From assembly GCF_003443655.1 (NCBI RefSeq), contig NZ_CP031941.1:1607501-1671500 (forward strand): a stretch of DNA of 64,000 nucleotides, written 5' to 3'. Source of the DNA: Nostoc sphaeroides (GTDB lineage Bacteria; Cyanobacteriota; Cyanobacteriia; Cyanobacteriales; Nostocaceae). Positions 9,112-18,800 of this stretch are shown one piece after another (the stretch's first letter is position 1; each line of letters starts with the position of its first letter). A program made the position numbers and the translations under genes. Under the pieces are notes generated by a model, which was not told the DNA's origin, searched no databases, and saw only the letters and a program-made list of their open reading frames with translations.

Positions 9112-10104
9112 TTAGTCGTTAATTGTTCCATCAGGCATGACCGCACCACGCAAATCTGCACCAGTCAGATTTGTACTACTCATTTCTGCTCTGATTAGAT
9201 TTGCCTTGGTTAAATTAGCACCAGTCAAGTTTGTCCTAGCAAGATAGGCATCAACCAAGTCTGCTTCAGTCAGGTTAGCCCCACGCAGGTTAGCCCGACT
9301 TAAATCAACTCTATTTAGCCTTGCAAAACTCAGGTTTACTCCACTCATCTGGCATCTAGTCAGTTTAGCATCTGCCATAATTGCACCGTACAAGTTAACA
9401 CCTGTAAGTTCGGCATCAATGAGATTTGACCGTTGCAGTCTAGCATTCATCAGGTTAGCACCTTTCAAATTAGCACCCCCGATGTTAGTATCTGCCAGAG
9501 ATGCATTATACAAAATCGCTTCACTCAGGTTGGCATCACTCAAATCGGCATAACGTAGCGTTGCCTCACTCAAGTTAGCACCACTCAAATCAACTTTAGA
9601 TAAGTCTACACCAGTTAAATCAGCGCCCCGCAGGTCAGCTTTATGGAGGTTAGCACCCCGTAGACTAGCAGAGTACATTCTCTTTTCTTCTCGCAGGTTA
9701 GCACCACGCAGGCACGCACCAGTTAAATTTGCACCACTCAAATTTGCACCACGCAAATCGGCATTCATCAAGTTACTATCTAGCATATAAGCCAAAGTTA
9801 AATTGGCATTACGCAAATCAGCACCCTGCAAAGTTGCACCATGTAAATTAGCATCATGCAAGTTGGCACTGATTAAACTTGCCTGATTTAGGTTCGCGCC
9901 ACTTAGCTTTGTGCAAACTAGATTTGCCTGATTCAGGATTCCCCGATTTAGATAGCTAAAAATTAGGATTGCATTACGCAAATCTGCTTTATTTAAAGTT
10001 ATACCAATCAAGTCTGCACCAAACAAATTTACGCCATTTAAGTTTGCTTCAAAAAATTTTGTTTCTCCATTTTCATATCGCTTAAGAAGTTCATTGGCAT
10101 CCAT
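9112..10104 (-). CDS. Pentapeptide-repeat protein, cytoplasmic
   Basis: A 330-residue protein made almost wholly of A(N/D)LxX pentapeptides, starting with the ELLKRYENGETKF cap common in cyanobacterial family members. No signal peptide is present, so it is probably cytoplasmic. The ATG at 10104 has AGGAAAAA upstream and is preferred over an in-frame TTG five codons earlier. One irregular stretch, REEKRMYSAS near residue 145, interrupts the regular repeat and would make a loop out of the helix. It lies upstream of the secreted pentapeptide gene on the same strand with about 195 bp between them. Some such proteins mimic DNA and bind gyrase, but nothing here shows that. Confidence 0.88.
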   Translation of the reverse strand: MDANELLKRYENGETKFFEANLNGVNLFGADLIGITLNKADLRNAILIFSYLNRGILNQANLVCTKLSGANLNQASLISANLHDANLHGATLQGADLRNANLTLAYMLDSNLMNADLRGANLSGANLTGACLRGANLREEKRMYSASLRGANLHKADLRGADLTGVDLSKVDLSGANLSEATLRYADLSDANLSEAILYNASLADTNIGGANLKGANLMNARLQRSNLIDAELTGVNLYGAIMADAKLTRCQMSGVNLSFARLNRVDLSRANLRGANLTEADLVDAYLARTNLTGANLTKANLIRAEMSSTNLTGADLRGAVMPDGTIND

Positions 10105-10149
10105 ATTTTTTCCTATCAATTACCACAATTTTTCCAGTATCAACAATAT

Positions 10150-10240
10150 AGGACTTACGCACAGGTAACGGAAAATCGAACCACAGAGGCACAGAGAACA
10201 CGGAGGAATAAGAGTTTGAGAGGTATTTTGCGTAAGTCCT
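10150..10240. repeat. 91-bp MITE with exact 12-bp terminal inverted repeats
   Basis: AGGACTTACGCA at 10150-10161 is matched exactly by TGCGTAAGTCCT at 10229-10240. The interior has CCACAGAGGCACAGAG, a phrase shared with other intergenic repeats in the window (near 11387). There is no reading frame, so it is non-autonomous. CAATA lies close to both ends and may be a target duplication. Confidence 0.6.
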
Positions 10241-10260
10241 GCAATAGTCAAAAGTTGCCA

Positions 10261-11151
10261 TTATTCTTTGGTAGGGGATACTATAAATTGACAGGTATTA
10301 TTGTCATCATTGAATGCCATTTTATGATAAGGGTTAACTAGTGTTTTCGTTTCTAGAGATGAATCGCTGTTAAACGGTTGATATTCGTTGGTAGTGGATG
10401 ATATATTGCCATATAGACCTCGCATAGATTGGATGATTGCACTAGCTGCTTGAATATTTTCATCCGGTTTGCCTAGAGATATAACAGCATTATTTAGTTT
10501 AGATTCAAGCTCTTTGATAGTTGGACAAGTATTAAATAATTTCAGCAATAAATCATCAAGTTTTTCAGCCTTCAGTTTCAACCAGTCTTCTTCATTGAAA
10601 GTAAATTTTTTGTAAAATACAGAAAATAGAACTATTTTAGCCCTAAGTGGGTTAGTATACTTCATAATATTTTGCCGTAAATCAAACTGATTATATTGAT
10701 GTTTGATTTGACTGTTTGGAGATTTATCTAGAGGATTTGATGAGATTTGTTCAGAATTATAAAATATCTTTTCCTCTTTACGAGGTTGATTTAATAATAT
10801 TCCTGTTGATTCTTCTTGATGAGGTTGATTTAATAATATTCCTGTTGATTCATCAGATGTTATATATAAATTCTGCATCTCATGAGAAATAACGCTGGCA
10901 ATTAGGGCATATTCTTCTTGTTTATTAAGGGTTTTTACAACTTTAGATAAACTATAATTTAAGTTATTTATAGTTGGATTTAATCTGCATAATTCTTGAA
11001 TCAATTCTTGTAATTTAAACCGTTCTAGCGTATCTTCATCATTCTCCCAAATATTTTTACAAGCCGAGTATATTAATTTTTTAACCCGTTTTGAGTTTTC
11101 ATGCTGTTCTAAATTTTTAGTTACTGCATCGAGGCTAGATATAGTTTTCAT
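10261..11151 (-). CDS. Unknown protein with two diverged copies of one helical module
   Basis: A 296-residue protein I cannot assign to a family. Two segments of about 80 residues align with each other: the N-terminal one contains LQELIQELCRLNPTINNL and the C-terminal one LDDLLLKLFNTCPTIKEL, each followed by a V(V/I)xxLxKxxE helix and a closing M(Q/R)xLY motif. The linker contains a tandem 13-residue repeat, ESTGILLNQP followed by HQE or RKE. Both modules are predicted helical. The ATG at 11151 has GGAG seven bases upstream; an in-frame TTG two codons earlier is less likely. Related domains may sit in STAND or effector-associated proteins of cyanobacteria, but that is a guess. Confidence 0.7.
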   Translation of the reverse strand: MKTISSLDAVTKNLEQHENSKRVKKLIYSACKNIWENDEDTLERFKLQELIQELCRLNPTINNLNYSLSKVVKTLNKQEEYALIASVISHEMQNLYITSDESTGILLNQPHQEESTGILLNQPRKEEKIFYNSEQISSNPLDKSPNSQIKHQYNQFDLRQNIMKYTNPLRAKIVLFSVFYKKFTFNEEDWLKLKAEKLDDLLLKLFNTCPTIKELESKLNNAVISLGKPDENIQAASAIIQSMRGLYGNISSTTNEYQPFNSDSSLETKTLVNPYHKMAFNDDNNTCQFIVSPTKE

Positions 11152-11157
11152 CGGCAA

Positions 11158-11543
11158 ATCTCCGGCACAGGTATCAGGTAGTAATAAATGATAGAACTAG
11201 CTCTTTCAACGTGACTCGTAAAATCTCTTTTTCTGCGATCGCTCTCTGTGTTAAGCTAATGTACTTTTAATTTGCATAACCAGCGCGGGCAAGATGCCCA
11301 CCCCACAATAGTTTTACTTCCAGGTAATATGCAAGGTTATTTGTCCAACAGCTTATAAGTGGTTAGAAGTTATTTATTTAACCGCAGAGGCACAGCAGAA
11401 AGTCTGAGCCAGGGGGAAACCTCCGTTGGTGCTGAAAGGGCTGGTCTTATGTTATACCCTTTTTATCTAGCTTGTGTAGTCATGTCTAACCACTTTGCCC
11501 ACGGTTGGCGCAACAGCCGAATCCTGATAGTCAGTTAAATTCC
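11158..11543. other. Intergenic region between the two-module gene and pyrB
   Basis: No gene is supported. Positions about 11282-11310 hold GCGGGCAAGATGCCCACCCC, matching the interior of the repeat at 35271-35395 in reverse orientation, and 11383-11400 hold ACCGCAGAGGCACAG, a common repeat phrase. A short plus-strand frame at 11505 overlaps the end of pyrB antisense and is rejected. Confidence 0.5.
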
Positions 11544-12644
11544 TTACACCTTACTGCTTCCTATCAAATACAACAGCGCCATCCGAACGGCGACACCACT
11601 GGTAACTTGCGATTGAATGAGACTAAATTCTGGGTCATCCATCAACTCAGAACTAATTTCGACACCACGGTTAACTGGGCCTGGATGCAAAACTTTGACG
11701 TTAGGTTTACAAAGTTGCAGTTTTGTGCTTGTAATGCCAAATAGCTGATGATATTCTCGCAAACTTGGCAGTAAATGAGCCGTCATGCGTTCCTTTTGTA
11801 GACGTAAAGTCATGACAAAATCAGCATTCTGCAAAGCTGGTTCTAGTTTCCAATGTAGAAAAAGTTGGGGAGTGGGGAGTGGGGACTTGTACTGAGCGAC
11901 TTGTGCCGAGCGAAGCCGAGGTAAGCCGAAGTAGTGGGGAGTGGGGGATGAGGAGATAACAAAATCCTGATTTATGACTCCTGCCTCTTCTAAGATATAC
12001 TCGGCAAATAATTTGGGTAAGAGGGTGGGTGGGGCTGCGAGATGCACTTCGGCACCACTGGCAATTAAACTCCAGATATTCGATCGCGCCACACGAGAAT
12101 GAAGAATATCTCCAACAATGGCAATCTTTTTACCTTTTAAAAGTTCTAGTCGGGGACTGGCTGGATCAATTAGACTACAAATGGTAAATAAGTCTAGCAG
12201 TGCTTGGGAAGGATGCTCATGTTGTCCATCACCAGCATTGAGGACGCTAACTTTTACACCTAAACGATCCATTTCAGCCGCGATCGCATTCGGTACTCCT
12301 GCCTCTCGATGGCGGACTACCATAATATCAGTTCCCATTGCCAAATAGGTTTTCGCCGTGTCGAGAATTGTTTCTCCTTTAGTCATAGAAGATGTGGCTG
12401 CGGCAAAATTCAGCGTATCTGCACTTAAACGTTTCGCCGCGAGTTCAAAACTGCTACGAGTGCGGGTAGACGATTCAAAAAATAAATTCGCCACCACCTG
12501 TCCCTGCAAGGTTGGTACTTTCTTCGTCCGCCGTGATAGCACTTCCTGAAAACTGGCAGCAGTTTGCAAAACAGTATTATATTCAGCCGCCGTGAAGTCA
12601 GCTAGGGAAAGAATGTGATGACGATTCCAGGTAGTAGTAGGCAT
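11544..12644 (-). CDS. pyrB: Aspartate carbamoyltransferase with a repeat-derived insertion
   Basis: A 366-residue catalytic chain of aspartate carbamoyltransferase, which joins carbamoyl phosphate and aspartate in pyrimidine synthesis. Carbamoyl-phosphate motif STRTRSSFE, the [11 protein letters not shown] motif, [12 protein letters not shown] and the C-terminal [11 protein letters not shown] are all intact. Length is about 30 residues more than usual. The excess lies at about residues 229-259 ([15 protein letters not shown] and onwards), encoded by about 11868-11965, where the DNA consists of GGGGAGTGGGGAGT and CGAGCGAAGCCGAG phrases seen in intergenic repeats elsewhere. The insertion is in frame and falls in the aspartate domain before the [11 protein letters not shown] segment, probably in a surface loop. 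The gene is likely functional. Confidence 0.93.
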   Translation of the reverse strand: MPTTTWNRHHILSLADFTAAEYNTVLQTAASFQEVLSRRTKKVPTLQGQVVANLFFESSTRTRSSFELAAKRLSADTLNFAAATSSMTKGETILDTAKTYLAMGTDIMVVRHREAGVPNAIAAEMDRLGVKVSVLNAGDGQHEHPSQALLDLFTICSLIDPASPRLELLKGKKIAIVGDILHSRVARSNIWSLIASGAEVHLAAPPTLLPKLFAEYILEEAGVINQDFVISSSPTPHYFGLPRLRSAQVAQYKSPLPTPQLFLHWKLEPALQNADFVMTLRLQKERMTAHLLPSLREYHQLFGITSTKLQLCKPNVKVLHPGPVNRGVEISSELMDDPEFSLIQSQVTSGVAVRMALLYLIGSSKV

Positions 12645-12794
12645 AGAATTTGGGGAGTGGGAAGAGACGCGATTAATCGCTTCTGTACAAGGGAGTGGGG
12701 AGATGTGGTTCGACTTCGCTCACCAACCGGGAGATGAGGGAGCAGGGGTAGAATAATGAACTCCTAAATCCTCACTCAGCACTCCTTAATCCTT

Positions 12795-14147
12795 TCAAGT
12801 TGGTAAATGGAAAACGTTTAAAGCTAGAGAAATTAGGCTGAGGAATGTTAAAAACCCAATTGTATCTAGCATTGTAGTCACTAACGGGCCACTAACTAAA
12901 GCAGGGTCAAGCTTCAGCCGTGTCAAACCCATTGGCAGTAAAGTACCGAGTGTAACAGCCACAATTGTATTAGTTGCCATTACCATTCCGGCAATTAAAG
13001 CTACCCATCGTTCTTGGGGTCGCGCCCAAATTAAGGAAAGCAGGAACATCGTTATGGCTAAAGCTACGGCTGTACCTAAACCAGCGAGAAGTTCCTTGCG
13101 GAGAATTTTCAAGGTATCTTTGGATGTTATTTCTCCCACCCCCAAGCCGCGAATTGTCACCGTTAATGATTGAATCCCAACAGTACCACCAGTGTTAGAA
13201 AAAATCGGCATGATGACTGCTAAAACTGGCACTGCGGCAATTACAGATTGAAAAGGCGCGATCGCACTAGCTGCACCAATATACATTGCCATGATGCCCA
13301 ATAGCCAAGGCAAGCGGTTACGGATGGTGAGTAAGGGAGAGGACAAAGCTGCTTCATCACCACTCACACCCGCCAGCTTTTGGATATCTTCTGTGGCTTC
13401 CTCTTCCAAAATATCCATGACATCATCAATGGTGACAATGCCTACCAATCGGTCTTCTCGGTCAACTACGGGGATAGCGATTAAGTCGTAGCGCTGCATG
13501 ATTCGCGCCACTTCTTCTTGAGGGGTTTCAGTTGTAACTTTGATGACGCGATCGCTAGCGATATCTTTGATGAAAACATCGGGAAAGGTAAACAATAACT
13601 GACGCAGTGAAACCACTCTCACCAGCGTCCGGTTGTCATCTGTGACGTAGGCGTAGTAAATCGTTTCCTTGTCTTCATCCTGACGGCGGATTTTGCTTAG
13701 GGCTTCACCTACAGTCAATCCTTGGCGCAACCGGACATATTCGGTTGTCATCACCCGCCCAGCCGTGCCTTCTGGATAGCCGAGAATCGTTGCTGTTGCT
13801 TGCCTTTCTTCTGGACTCAGTTCTTGTAGTAGCCGTTTGATGACTCCAGCAGGTAGTTCATCAAACAATTCTGCCCGTTCGTCGGGACTCATCGCTTCTA
13901 CAAGTTGCACTACCTGGACATCATGCAGAGAATTAATTAGTTCTTCTTGCACCTCTGTGGGCAGATATTCAAATACATCAATTGCCTGAGCTTTATTGAG
14001 TAAACGAAATGCGATCGCCCGTTGTTTTTCAGGCAATTGTGTAATGTAGTCTCCCACATCCACAGGTTGCAAACGATTTAAATCCCATTTCAACTGGTTT
14101 AAATCGGTAGTATCAGTCAGCAAATCACGAATATCTTGTGTGAGCAT
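12795..14147 (-). CDS. mgtE: MgtE-type magnesium transporter
   Basis: A 450-residue MgtE: an N-terminal superhelical acidic domain (about 1-130; ELFDELPAGVIKRLLQELSPEER), two CBS domains (about 135-255; VVDREDRLVGIVTIDDVMDILEEE) and five membrane helices in the last 175 residues (PWLLGIMAMYIGAAS; IMPIFSNTGGTVGIQS with the conserved pore segment; a final helix region with LVSGPLVTTMLDTIGFLTF). It conducts Mg2+ through the inner membrane, gated by Mg2+ binding in the cytoplasmic domains. The GGAG-like site AGGAGATATTTCTC precedes the ATG. A strong hairpin lies 15-40 bp upstream of the start (14162-14186). I see no M-box riboswitch. Confidence 0.94.
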   Translation of the reverse strand: MLTQDIRDLLTDTTDLNQLKWDLNRLQPVDVGDYITQLPEKQRAIAFRLLNKAQAIDVFEYLPTEVQEELINSLHDVQVVQLVEAMSPDERAELFDELPAGVIKRLLQELSPEERQATATILGYPEGTAGRVMTTEYVRLRQGLTVGEALSKIRRQDEDKETIYYAYVTDDNRTLVRVVSLRQLLFTFPDVFIKDIASDRVIKVTTETPQEEVARIMQRYDLIAIPVVDREDRLVGIVTIDDVMDILEEEATEDIQKLAGVSGDEAALSSPLLTIRNRLPWLLGIMAMYIGAASAIAPFQSVIAAVPVLAVIMPIFSNTGGTVGIQSLTVTIRGLGVGEITSKDTLKILRKELLAGLGTAVALAITMFLLSLIWARPQERWVALIAGMVMATNTIVAVTLGTLLPMGLTRLKLDPALVSGPLVTTMLDTIGFLTFLSLISLALNVFHLPT

Positions 14148-14830
14148 GAGAAATATCTCCTAAGTCTCCCCCGCGCTGGGAGACTTCCTCGCCAGTTCAG
14201 AGGAGGTTGATACTGCCATCTGGTGGACTATTGCCCATAAAATTTCAACAATTCAATATCGATATCTAAATCAAGGCATCGCTAGTCATCATCCTAACCC
14301 GGAATAGCGCTCTCCGGGAGATACTGAATACTAGTATTCAGTTTTTGTTTGATTTGCCATTAATAGCTAAATTAATTACCCCGAAATTTAGGTAATTATC
14401 GTCTAGCTTAAAGTAGATTTTACTATTGCTATAAGCTATGTGTCTTCCCAATCAAGGAATTTTTTCGCAAACTTTATAGAGTTAAAATATTTACAACATC
14501 AATAAGCAGTTTTTGGTATCAAGCAACTTCATGCATAGTCACCTGGACGACGGAGAATTAGAAATGGGTTGGCAGGTTTCACTTCATAGTCGCAGTAAGG
14601 TGTTTGAGCTTTAGCGATCGCCCTTGAGAAAAACTTTGCGATCTACTGATTGTACCTTCGAGGTGAATTTTAAGCTGAATTTAGAGATCGACGCTATAAC
14701 TGCCTAAAAGGCTTGATTTTTAAAGCAAGTTACGAACTTTGATTACAATTTCAGCATAATACCTACTGAAGAACCACAACTTTTCAAACACGGCGTTGCA
14801 TAATAGAGGGATGAATCCAGCACAAGTACT
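14148..14830. other. Intergenic region upstream of mgtE
   Basis: No gene is supported. Next to mgtE is a hairpin (14162-14186). The rest is AT-rich with a few GCGATCGC sites and ends at an insertion-sequence fragment. The mgtE promoter should lie in the first 250 bp, but no box was assigned. Confidence 0.4.
14162..14186 (-). promoter_or_regulatory. Hairpin in the mgtE 5' leader
   Basis: AAGTCTCCC (14162-14170) and GGGAGACTT (14178-14186) pair exactly around CCGCGCT. It lies 15 bases upstream of the mgtE start and would hold bases next to the ribosome site. It could modulate translation or mark the end of an attenuator; it may also be an incidental palindrome. Confidence 0.35.
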
Positions 14831-14953
14831 ATGCAATGTTTATACTGTAATTATCCTGATGTCAGGAAGAATGGTAAGCGACGAGGTAAACAAAATTACA
14901 TTTGTGTAAACTGCGATCGCTACTACACTAAGACTAATTTGAAAAAGTTTTGA
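14831..14953 (+). pseudogene. IS1-type transposase InsA N-terminal fragment
   Basis: A 40-codon frame that encodes the zinc-finger start of IS1-family InsA: MQCLYC with C3/C6 and YICVNC with C25/C28, with the typical KNGKRRGKQ between them. It stops after TKTNLKKF, where full-length proteins continue into the helix-turn-helix and catalytic parts. Nothing downstream continues the transposase. This is a decayed remnant of an insertion sequence. Confidence 0.65.
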
Positions 14954-15039
14954 AATAAGAATACAATCAGCACCTTTTGCAGTCATCAAGAGTGATGCAA
15001 TTCTACTATAAAAATAGTATTTGATTTTTGAAATATACG

Positions 15040-15117
15040 TAGGGTATGTTAGCCAAGGGTAATGCACCCCAGAAAAAGCTTGTGGTGTGTTACGGTTTAC
15101 GCCTAACACAGCCTACA
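15040..15117. repeat. Small inverted-repeat element
   Basis: GTAGGGTATGTTAG at the left and CTAACACAGCCTAC at the right form imperfect terminal inverted repeats around an interior with GCACCCCAG. It resembles the GTAGGTTGGGTT element at 44750-44825 in size and end sequence, and is probably a member of the same palindromic family. Confidence 0.45.
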
Positions 15118-15433
15118 AATACTTAGATTTTTTCAGAAATCAAATATGATTCCTATATCAACAAAAATCATTCATTATGGCTGAAAAATATTTCAGTATA
15201 AAATAATTCGATAAACTGAATGAAGTTTGAACAAATATCATATTTTAGTTTGCGATCGCGGTCATTTTCTAATCCATGACTAAAAATTAGCTGTATCTCT
15301 GACTGTGTTAAAACCTTAGCGCGTCCATGCCGATTTATTTTCATTGCCAGACTGTAGACCCTGTAATCTACAGCCTACAATGTCTCGACATCTGATAAGC
15401 TACATCGATTAAGCGAGTTGATAAAGGTAATTT

Positions 15434-15631
15434 TTAGAGATTTTCTCGTGTCCGTTTTGCTTCTATTAGTTTTTCCAGTTCACCAATTTCATCTATGGTA
15501 TAAAACTTCGGGTTAGGTTCAGCGTTAATTTTATCCATTAGAGCGTGAAAAGCTTCTGTATCGTTACGATTCTCTAATAAATAACGTTTTAACTCTATTT
15601 TGCTCATTGCTGCAAACTTAGGCTTGGTCAT
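15434..15631 (-). CDS. Small DUF6887-like protein
   Basis: A 65-residue protein (MTKPKFAAMSKIELKRYLLENR...) resembling the small cyanobacterial proteins annotated as DUF6887: MTKPxF start, LKxYLLxNRxDxEAFxALMDK and a C-terminal acidic helix. I chose the ATG at 15631 because it overlaps the TGA of the upstream reading frame in an ATGA, the usual translational coupling with a DUF6888-type partner. That partner is broken here (see next entry). An in-frame upstream start five codons earlier is less likely. Such pairs look like toxin-antitoxin-sized cassettes, but the function is not established. Family naming is from memory of the sequence pattern, so only moderately sure. Confidence 0.6.
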   Translation of the reverse strand: MTKPKFAAMSKIELKRYLLENRNDTEAFHALMDKINAEPNPKFYTIDEIGELEKLIEAKRTRENL

Positions 15632-15748
15632 TCGTCGTATCTCCATTTACCATTAGGGTTAATTACAATACCTGTTTCATCTCCAGCCAAGATATAGATG
15701 TCTCCTGTTCGTTCATCTAATCTGACTATAAAGATAATTAAGTACCCA
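15628..15748 (-). pseudogene. Truncated DUF6888-like partner gene
   Basis: On the minus strand the frame ending at TGA 15628-15630 reads VRLDERTGDIYILAG then DETGIVINPNGKWRYDE, matching the C-terminal half of small DUF6888-like proteins. Upstream the reading frame loses similarity and meets a TAA with no ATG between, so the N-terminal half is gone. Its stop overlaps the start of the DUF6887-like gene in an ATGA, which supports a former two-gene cassette. Low complexity AT-rich sequence lies upstream. Confidence 0.5.
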
Positions 15749-15894
15749 GAGGCGTATTAACAGGAGATAATAATAAGCTCACACCACCCTTAGCTGTTGT
15801 CCCATCAACCATTACAGAACTTATTCTGGCTTGGTTTAGGTAATTCACTTGACAGTCACAGGGTCAAATTTTGCAAGTTGTTCTGAACCAAACC

Positions 15895-18800
15895 ATGAAA
15901 ACATCTACCAAATTGCTAACTCGCCTGGACTATTACTATCAGCAAATCAAAACAATCATCCTGACTCGCCAGAATCCGATTACTGGTTTACTACCTGCGA
16001 GTACAGCGATTACAGCCCACGGCGATTATACAGATGCCTGGGTGCGAGACAATGTTTACAGCATTTTGGCAGTTTGGGGTTTAGGGCTTGCATATCGCAA
16101 GATTGACGACGACAAAGGACGCACCTATGAATTAGAACACAGTGTCATTAAACTAATGCGCGGGTTACTCTTTGCAATGATGCGACAGGCTCATAAAGTA
16201 GAGACATTTAAACATACTCAGTCGCTACTGGATGGACTGCACGCCAAATATAATACCGCAACCGGTGACATTGTTGTTGGTGATGATGAATGGGGACATT
16301 TGCAACTTGATGCCACATCTATATTTTTGCTGATATTGGCGCAAATGACCGCAGCAGGATTGCCAATAATTTATACAATTGATGAAGTGAATTTCGTCCA
16401 AAATTTAGTTTATTACATTGGACGAGCTTACCGCACACCAGATTACGGCATTTGGGAACGTGGTAATAAAATAAATCGTGGTAGTGCTGAGTTAAATGCC
16501 AGTTCTGTAGGCATGGCAAAAGCTGCTTTAGAAGCTATCAACGGACTGGATTTGTTTGGTGTGCGTGGTAGTCAAGCATCGGTAATTCATGTGCTACCAG
16601 ATGAAATTGCCCGCGCCCGGATTACCTTAGAATCCTTATTACCAAGAGAATCTGGTTCCAAAGAAATTGATGCGGCGCTGTTAAGTATTATTAGTTATCC
16701 TGCCTTTGCAGTGGAAGATTTGGAGTTACGCGATCGCACCTTAAACGATATTATCAATAAACTCGCAGGTAAATACGGCTGCAAACGCTTTTTGCGTGAT
16801 GGACACCAAACCGTTTTAGAAGATAATCAACGTTTACACTACGAACCGTGGGAACTCAAACAATTTGAGCATATTGAATGCGAATGGCCGTTATTTTTCA
16901 CTTATTTAGTTCTAGATGGATTATTTTGTGGCGAACAAGAACAAGTTAAAAAATACCAAAGTCTTTTAGAATCATTATTTATAGAACAAGATGGTTTGCG
17001 TTTATTGCCAGAACTTTATTATGTTCCAGCAGAAAAGATAGAGGCAGAAAAGTTAGCACCTCAAACACAACCACGTTTGCCCAATGAAAATATTCCCTTA
17101 GTATGGGCACAGAGTTTATATTTTCTCAGTGAAATGTTGAGTGAAGGTTTAATAGCGGTTGGTGATATCGACCCTTTGGGAAGACATTTATGTGTGGGCA
17201 AACAGCGTGAGTCATTGGTACAAATTGCCTTGTTAGCAGAAGATGAAGATTTACAAACGAAATTAGAAGTTCACGGAATCGAAGCACAAACGCCTACTCA
17301 AGTAGAACCGATTCAAGTGAGAAAAGCTGAAGAATTTTCAGCTATTTATACCCAAATTGGACGTAACGATAAACTTGGTTTAACTGGGCGGCCTGTGCGG
17401 CGGCTGCGGAGTTTGACAACATCTAGAATCTTTCGGATTAGTGGCGAAACAATTGTATTCTTACCTTCATTTTCAGATTCTCAACAGTTTTACTTAACCC
17501 TTGATTACCATTTTCTACTAGATCAAATTAGAAGTGAACTAGCTTACATTCAAAAATATTGGAGCGATTTAGGTCGTCCTACCTTAACTTTGATGTTGAC
17601 GCACACCATGTTACAAGCAGGTTCGGAAGCATTACTAGAACTAATGCAAGAACTAAAAGATGGTGTTTGTAACGGTGTGCGAGTTAAATTAGGGCGACTA
17701 AATCAGCTAATGCTAACAGCCGGAATCCAAAGAATTGATTTTCTTCCCAATGCAGAATTTGCGCGATCGCCAGTCAAAAATGCTAGCCCACGTTGCTATT
17801 ATTTAGCATATCATCCTGATAAAAACTGGCGCTTAGGACATACCCAAGAATTTCAAATGGAGTATGAAACTAACTTCGGATTATTACTTTCTTATTTGCG
17901 CTCATCAGAGAATATTTACGAGCAAATCGAGTTATTGCAAACTTTAACTCGCTTACAGGGAATGCAATTTGATACGGGGTACGGTGGGCCAGGATATCCT
18001 GTTACAGTAGCCGATTTACTAGATGAAGTTTACACCAAAGCTGGAGATTTAGGTATTTGGGCAGTGGTACGTCGGGCTGCTGGGTTACGGCAGATGGTTG
18101 ATATCAGCCTATCAGATGCAGTAACGAGTATTTTGGTGCGAGGTAAGCAAATTGCTGTGGGTAAAGCTTACAGTGAAGCGTCCTTGATTAGCGTACCCAT
18201 GTCTCACGATGAAATTGCTGATAAAATTAATCATTTCTGTCGTGAAGATATCCGCGATCGCGTCCTAACTCAAGAGATTTTAATCTATGTTGGCATCTTA
18301 ATTCGCTCAGAACCCGAACTATTCCAGGGACTACTAACGCTGAGAGTCGGCTATCTGATCTTATTGATCACCAGCGAACTAGCGCGGGAATTGCACGTCA
18401 CTCAAGATGAAGCTTACGATCGCTTAATGCAACTTTCACCCTTTGAAGTTAAAGTGCGCTTGCGTCAGGTATTAACTGGATATACTGGCATGAGTAACCT
18501 GTTGCGCCAGCAAGAATCACTGCACGTTAAACAAAAAGAAAGTGATATTGCTTGGGTAGTGCTACCAGGAATCGCCGAAGGGATAGAAGTTCCGCCCGGA
18601 GGTTGGCGGCGGTTTCGCCAAGCCGAGGGTGCGACGGGGCGCGTACCAAAAGAATTTTTTAAACAAGTTTGGCTATTAATGCAACATTGCAAGGGTTTAG
18701 TTATTGGAGATAAATTAGAGCGTCGCAATCGTTTAGATAGTGAGATAATGTTGTCGGAAATGACAGCCGGTGAAAGAAATTTTGCTCTTTTGGTTGAGCA

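Noticed and set aside
14148..14340. M-box magnesium riboswitch upstream of mgtE
   Set aside because: The conserved M-box core segments were not found; only a short hairpin is visible.
15745..15850. Minus-strand frame reading LNQARISSVMVDGTTAKGG upstream of the DUF6888-like remnant
   Set aside because: It is a short frame between stops with no recognised family and overlaps the upstream region of the GH15-like gene; too weak to call.
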